NCBI GenBank assembly: GCA_032718475.1
Contig: JAUCBJ010007896.1
Location: forward strand, 1-23,826
Source: Nemertoderma westbladi
Taxonomy: Eukaryota > Xenacoelomorpha > Nemertodermatida > Nemertodermatidae
Direction: 5' to 3'
Length of the DNA: 23,826 nucleotides
Position numbers and translations under genes: made by a program. Position 1 is the first letter of the stretch, and each line of letters opens with the position of its first letter. Below the pieces are notes generated by a model. It was not told where the DNA came from. It did no database searches and was given only the letters and a program-made list of their open reading frames with translations. Positions 19,715-23,826 of this stretch are shown here, one piece after another.

Positions 19715-20131
19715 ATTTTAAGATTTATACCATCAATGCAATGGCATAAATTTGTCCTTTGCATGTCATTCGCCTTTTGCCGTGTTGATCTCAAACATTG
19801 AAGTAAATTTAGTTCACCAAAATTACAGTACATCAATTTGATTTTAAGATTTATACCATCAACAGATCAATGCAATGGCATAAATTTGTCCTTTGCATGT
19901 CATTCGCCTTTTGCCGTGTTGATCTCAAACATTGAAGTAAATTTAGTTAACCAAAATTACAGTACATCAATTTGATTTTAAGATTTATACCATCAATGCA
20001 ATGGCATATATTTGTCCTTTGCATGTCATTCGCCTTTTGCCGTGTTGATCTCAAACATTGAAGTAAATTTAGTTAACCAAAATTACAGTACATCAATTTG
20101 ATTTTAAGATTTATACCATCAATGCAATGGC
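19708..20131. repeat. 126-bp tandem array, about 3.3 copies
   Basis: CAATTTGATTTTAAGATTTA starts at 19708, 19834, 19968 and 20094. Steps are 126, 134 and 126; the longer one has an extra eight bases (CAGATCAA-type duplication). Copies are almost identical, so amplification or homogenisation is recent. The first copy overlaps the end of the CAATTG minisatellite by its CAATT. Confidence 0.9.
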
Positions 20132-21694
20132 AAATTGATAACATTTAAATTTGACAATTATGTGTCATTCGCATTGCATTTTTTATATAATGATTTCAAA
20201 AGTCAAATAATTTATTGTTATATGATATCAAATGAATGTAAATAAAAAATGTTGATATTTATTCATGATGTCAAATTGTTTTATAGGGTGGGCCAGATAA
20301 AGTTAATATCAATCAGTCAATAGCCATATCCCACATTAAATGTTAAACTCTCACTTTATCCTGACTCTGACTCAACTCCATTCAGCCATTGTTCGCGCTT
20401 TCAGACCTTTGGCAGTTTAACCCACCAAATTAAGATGTCTTCTAGATATTAAATCAGTTTTTAGTCTATGACAAGTATTTGATTCACTACACTAGTCGAA
20501 ACCAATCCGTGCGCGACCATTCACCCGCTGGATATTCCCGGGAGATTGGGTTCGACGGTTTAATTTTATTGCTATGTAAGCCTAATGTATTATTCGACTG
20601 ACAGTATTATATAATCTCTGACAATATTATTCACCTTCGGGAATATTAACAGTTCCTTTAGGACGTGGCGCTTTATCTATATAAACAGAGTTATGACTTA
20701 AACTACTCACAACGATATGGCTTAATTATAATTCACATATATGGCGCATTCTTTAGGAATTGCTTCTTTAACAGACTCACTCATACACAATGCTGCACAA
20801 TACTGCACACTAATCTGCCAATCTTCACTGATTTTAGTCACATATAAAAGGAACACAGGCTGACTCATGTAGGGTCTATCAAATAACATTAGATTCACTT
20901 CAAACCACTTTAACATAAGTCACAATCGTTATTGGTAACCTTTCTCTCTTACCTTCGGTATATCAAGAATATTGGGTTTCGGGGTTATTTATCGTTATTC
21001 CAAATATAATAATTCATCAACCATATTATGAAGAACTGACAGTAAATAGCAGTATAAAACAACAACTGAACACTGATTGTTATGAGTTTGCAATGTTTCA
21101 GCAGTCAGGATGTATGATCAGTCAGCAGTAGTCGTTAGTTAAAGGATATATGCCCTTTATAATTAAACCTACTAGTGTAAGACTAAAAACAGTAAAGCAC
21201 AAAATACTTCCAAGCCGTTCTTTCTTTGGCTCAGGACTGAATGTAAACACTGCACATAGGCATTGCGTCATTTCTCGGAAATTTTCTGTACAAGGAGCCA
21301 CAAAAACGCTCTAATTGGCTGACTGAACTGAGAGACGCCGTAGAACAAAGGAAATCAACACGTATGAATGTCAGCTGTTAACCGTAGTCATAGTAACTAC
21401 TGTTCAAGAGTAGCTATCACCCCTTTGCGTCACGAATTGCCATAGAATCATAAAATATGCCTTTCACAGTACACATACGGAGGAAATAGGTCTTAGATCC
21501 TCTAAAAACACCGATACAGCAATAATACGGTCTCTTACACTTATTAAATCAACTACAGAGTATTTTAATGTAAAAGATAATAAAAATAACGGGGCAATTC
21601 AGCAAAGGCTTTTACACCGCTCCCAGAAAATGGGATTTTCAGTCTATAAAATATAAAAATCACAGTTTCTAAAACATAAAGATACTCTAAACAG
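20132..21694. other. Spacer downstream of the zinc-knuckle gene
   Basis: About 1.56 kb with no supported gene. There is no reverse transcriptase, integrase or protease frame on either strand where a retroelement pol would be expected. An ATTAAA (minus strand, about 21569-21564) about 126 bases after the stop of the gene could be its poly(A) signal. Confidence 0.5.
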
Positions 21695-23470
21695 TTAGTC
21701 TTTCTTGCGCGGACGGCGTTTACGCAGTTTCTTAAGATTAACAAGAGTCCTTTTCTCTTTGGGGCGAGCCACTTTACGAGGAGGGCTGTAGCTCCTAGGC
21801 GAAGGGTGCAATATAATTGCATCAGAAGGTGCAGGGTTACGATCGGTATACCCGCCGGTCGAGGTACCTGGTTGATTAATATCAACCTCAGTGGAGTGAG
21901 GTCTAACGGCCTTTAGAGCGCGTCTCAGGACAGCAGCTTCTACGGGTCCTTGACGGGTCGTCTGGACACTAGCGGTGGGTGGACCGTGAGTGGTGAGGAA
22001 CTTTCTCGGTTTAATGGTTCTCTCCAGCTCGCGTTCTCGGGTTCGGTATTCATATGGGCGCCGAGATACTTCCTGGAGTTCAGGATGCGAGTTCACGAAA
22101 ATGTCGCCATACTCAGGGTCCTGACGGATATAATTGATCAGGTGATATGTGGTTATATCATTAGGATTAACGTTTCTCAGGTATTTCCTGACAAACTTGG
22201 TGGAAATACACTCACCAACACGCTTCATTAACTCGTAACTTGGTACGCGTGTTTTCTGTTCAATCGACGCGAATAGATAAGGATGGAACGCGTAAACTCC
22301 CTCGTAAGCTCGTCCAGGGTAATAGCGATGTCTGGATTCGCAATGTAAATCTGCGTTCGCTTCCCAAGCTCGGATGTATCGCAGGGTGATCATCTCGTCT
22401 ACGCTCTCTAAATCGCGATTAAAGGGACAATTGTAACTTTCGTGTCCTTTAAGTTGGCAGTAGTGACATTGAGTCATAAACTGTGGGCAGACGGCAAATA
22501 TATGAGAGTTATTAAGCCGGCAATAAGCACAATATATTTCCATCATCGGTTGTTCGAGGAAATAGGAACAAGGTACGCTCGAGTCGAGAGGAGTGAAGTG
22601 GTCTCTCGATGCGCATAATCGACAACGTTTTCGGGAAACGTAGTTGGCGTGTCGATAATCGTACGCTGTGAGACGCTGTGGACCTTGATACCACTCTATG
22701 ACATAATCATTGTCACTGCTCCGAGAAGCCGTAGGTTGAATCGCTTCGGATTCCAAGCATACTGGTTCATCCTCCAGCTGCATAGACGAAGTTGGTGCGT
22801 CGGTTTCCGTAAGTGGACCCACTGTCTGTATTTCCACGACAGAATAACCTGTAGGTATTCGGGGTCTTTGTATAACGGATGAATGTGAGTTCTGTATACA
22901 AATGTCTTGAAACACGGCAAATCCAGCGCTACTCAGTTTCTCCGCAGCTGAGTCTCTAAGACTGAGCTTGGTCAGCGCGCGATCTTTGAACTGACTATCG
23001 ACGTTACGGAACGGAGTCAGAAAGCGCCGGAAACATTCGAAACGTATGAACTTATTGTGTTCGTCTAACTTGGCGAGTTTAGTTCCAAGTATTAACGGGT
23101 GAGCGCGTATGGTACGACTGCACACATCGGCTAGCCAACCGGCAAGTGCTGCGTTTTCAAAGATCGTGTATATAGCTAAGGAAGGGCGAAGTGGAACACT
23201 CATAAAGCTATATACGGCACCAGGCGCAGTTAATGGTCCATCAAAATATAAACGGGAGTAATGATCTCCATATACTTGCTGGTAATTTATAGGATTTCCA
23301 ACTTTGAAATTCCAACCATATTCTTGAAAGGCAAGATGTCCGATGGATGTCCGTTGTACTTTAGTAATGCCGCTGGGTGTATTGGCATACATAGTGCGAA
23401 AGAAACCTCGGCCTTCGGCCCAAGGAGCAATCAGCTGAGTATCAACGAAAGGGTATGGAATGTTCTCCAT
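21695..23470 (-). CDS. Triple zinc-knuckle, Gag-like protein, 591 residues
   Basis: A single uninterrupted frame from ATG 23470 to the stop ending at 21695. Residues 1-200 have no motif I know but alternate hydrophobic and charged segments, as a folded domain would. Residues 210-255 form an acidic, Ser/Thr-rich linker. Three Cys/His clusters follow: C283-C286-H291-C301 (CX2CX4HX9C, atypical), C314-C317-H323-C328 (CX2CX5HX4C) and C335-C338-H343-C348 (classic CX2CX4HX4C). Residues 360-470 look folded (Tyr/Arg-rich). The tail from about 470 is disordered and very basic, ending KKLRKRRPRKK. Nucleic-acid binding is a fair inference from knuckles plus basic tail. The layout resembles a retroelement Gag or LINE ORF1, but no pol follows and no LTR is visible. 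A related copy lies at 5.3-6.55 kb and a possible relic near 17 kb. Product family not recognised. Confidence 0.65.
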   Translation of the reverse strand: MENIPYPFVDTQLIAPWAEGRGFFRTMYANTPSGITKVQRTSIGHLAFQEYGWNFKVGNPINYQQVYGDHYSRLYFDGPLTAPGAVYSFMSVPLRPSLAIYTIFENAALAGWLADVCSRTIRAHPLILGTKLAKLDEHNKFIRFECFRRFLTPFRNVDSQFKDRALTKLSLRDSAAEKLSSAGFAVFQDICIQNSHSSVIQRPRIPTGYSVVEIQTVGPLTETDAPTSSMQLEDEPVCLESEAIQPTASRSSDNDYVIEWYQGPQRLTAYDYRHANYVSRKRCRLCASRDHFTPLDSSVPCSYFLEQPMMEIYCAYCRLNNSHIFAVCPQFMTQCHYCQLKGHESYNCPFNRDLESVDEMITLRYIRAWEANADLHCESRHRYYPGRAYEGVYAFHPYLFASIEQKTRVPSYELMKRVGECISTKFVRKYLRNVNPNDITTYHLINYIRQDPEYGDIFVNSHPELQEVSRRPYEYRTRERELERTIKPRKFLTTHGPPTASVQTTRQGPVEAAVLRRALKAVRPHSTEVDINQPGTSTGGYTDRNPAPSDAIILHPSPRSYSPPRKVARPKEKRTLVNLKKLRKRRPRKKD

Positions 23471-23826
23471 GTTCCCATTGTATGCCTAATATGTTCTCCG
23501 ACAGCGATGGTAGAGCAGAGGAAAAACTATTTCGCATTCTGAAATATTCAGAAATAAGCTCTCAGTAGGAGGATTGTAACATTTGAAGACTATCTCCAGA
23601 CGTATTTATCCTCAATTATTAAGAGGGTGAACAACCAGATTTATGACACATAATGGTACCAGTTGTTCATAAACTATCAACGTGTCCTTTCAGTCCTTGT
23701 TTGTATCACGGTTGTGGACTTAAGGAAATTATTTATGGTTGATTATTCAATCAACAACAAGAGGAATGGAAGTTGATATCATAAATATCAACAGAATGGT
23801 ACAGGGAAAGGCGGTGTGGACACGAA
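23471..23826. other. Upstream flank with a short palindrome
   Basis: No further coding frame upstream of the zinc-knuckle gene. A perfect 8-bp-arm hairpin GTTGATAT-CATAA-ATATCAAC lies at 23772-23792. No TATA box at a convincing distance. Whether an LTR or 5' UTR starts here cannot be seen from the window. Confidence 0.4.

Noticed and set aside
19205-19749. Overlapping Pro/Gly-rich frames on both strands
   Set aside because: Produced by the GGGGCAATTGTCC minisatellite, which is open in several frames at once.
20540-20570. tRNA B-box-like GGGTTCGACGG
   Set aside because: No matching A box, cloverleaf arms or terminator T-run at the right distance.

Overview
The window looks like repeat-rich nuclear DNA of an animal, probably a marine invertebrate. 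There is no bacterial-style gene packing. Coding pieces are short, separated and spliced, and most recognisable ones are debris of transposable elements. The background is AT-rich and scattered with GTACCGGTA and TAGGCCTA words and six G or C homopolymers of 10-21 nt. The phylum cannot be fixed by eye: Helitron-like elements with tandem cores and an ACTG microsatellite are best known from bivalves, but occur elsewhere.

Layout. 0.2-2.25 kb (minus): a two-exon gene for a DUF4806-like protein. Its intron holds a poly-G repeat. 2.5-3.1 kb (minus): last exon of a DNA-transposon transposase (DUF4218/EnSpm-like C-terminus). 3.5-3.95 kb: a foldback element made of inverted CCCCAAAATA units, bounded by a 9-bp target duplication. 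4.0-5.2 kb: simple sequence and small duplications. 5.3-7.1 kb (minus): a frameshifted copy of a zinc-knuckle gene butted against a LINE reverse-transcriptase fragment. 7.9-9.5 kb: a Helitron-like element whose core is a tandem array with a 146-bp period, followed at 10.06-10.25 kb by a second copy of its tail. 10.7-11.16 kb (plus): the integrase C-terminus of a Ty3/Gypsy element. 11.2-13.5 kb (minus): a second, different LINE RT pseudogene, split by a 374-bp insertion with a 6-bp duplication. 13.8-14.1 kb (minus): probable terminal exons of an ordinary gene with an AATAAA signal. 14.1-14.2 kb: C-rich minisatellite. 15.1-15.5 kb (minus): a small Cys-rich ORF. 15.9-16.3 kb: a short inverted relative of the Helitron-like element. 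16.37-16.63 kb: a complete MITE with an 8-bp duplication. About 17 kb: a possible degenerate relative of the zinc-knuckle gene. 19.1-20.1 kb: MITE fragment, GGGGCAATTGTCC minisatellite and a 126-bp tandem array. 21.7-23.5 kb (minus): an intact intronless 591-codon gene with three CCHC-type knuckles.

The genes do not form a pathway. The most interesting item is the zinc-knuckle family: one intact and one broken copy, plus one possible relic, in 24 kb, none with a polymerase of its own. It behaves like a mobile or amplified Gag-like gene that I cannot assign to a known family. The second theme is architecture: several unrelated-looking repeats here (foldback, two minisatellites, poly-G MITE, Helitron-like elements) are all built from short tandem units plus hairpins, and the foldback and the MITE share an internal segment.
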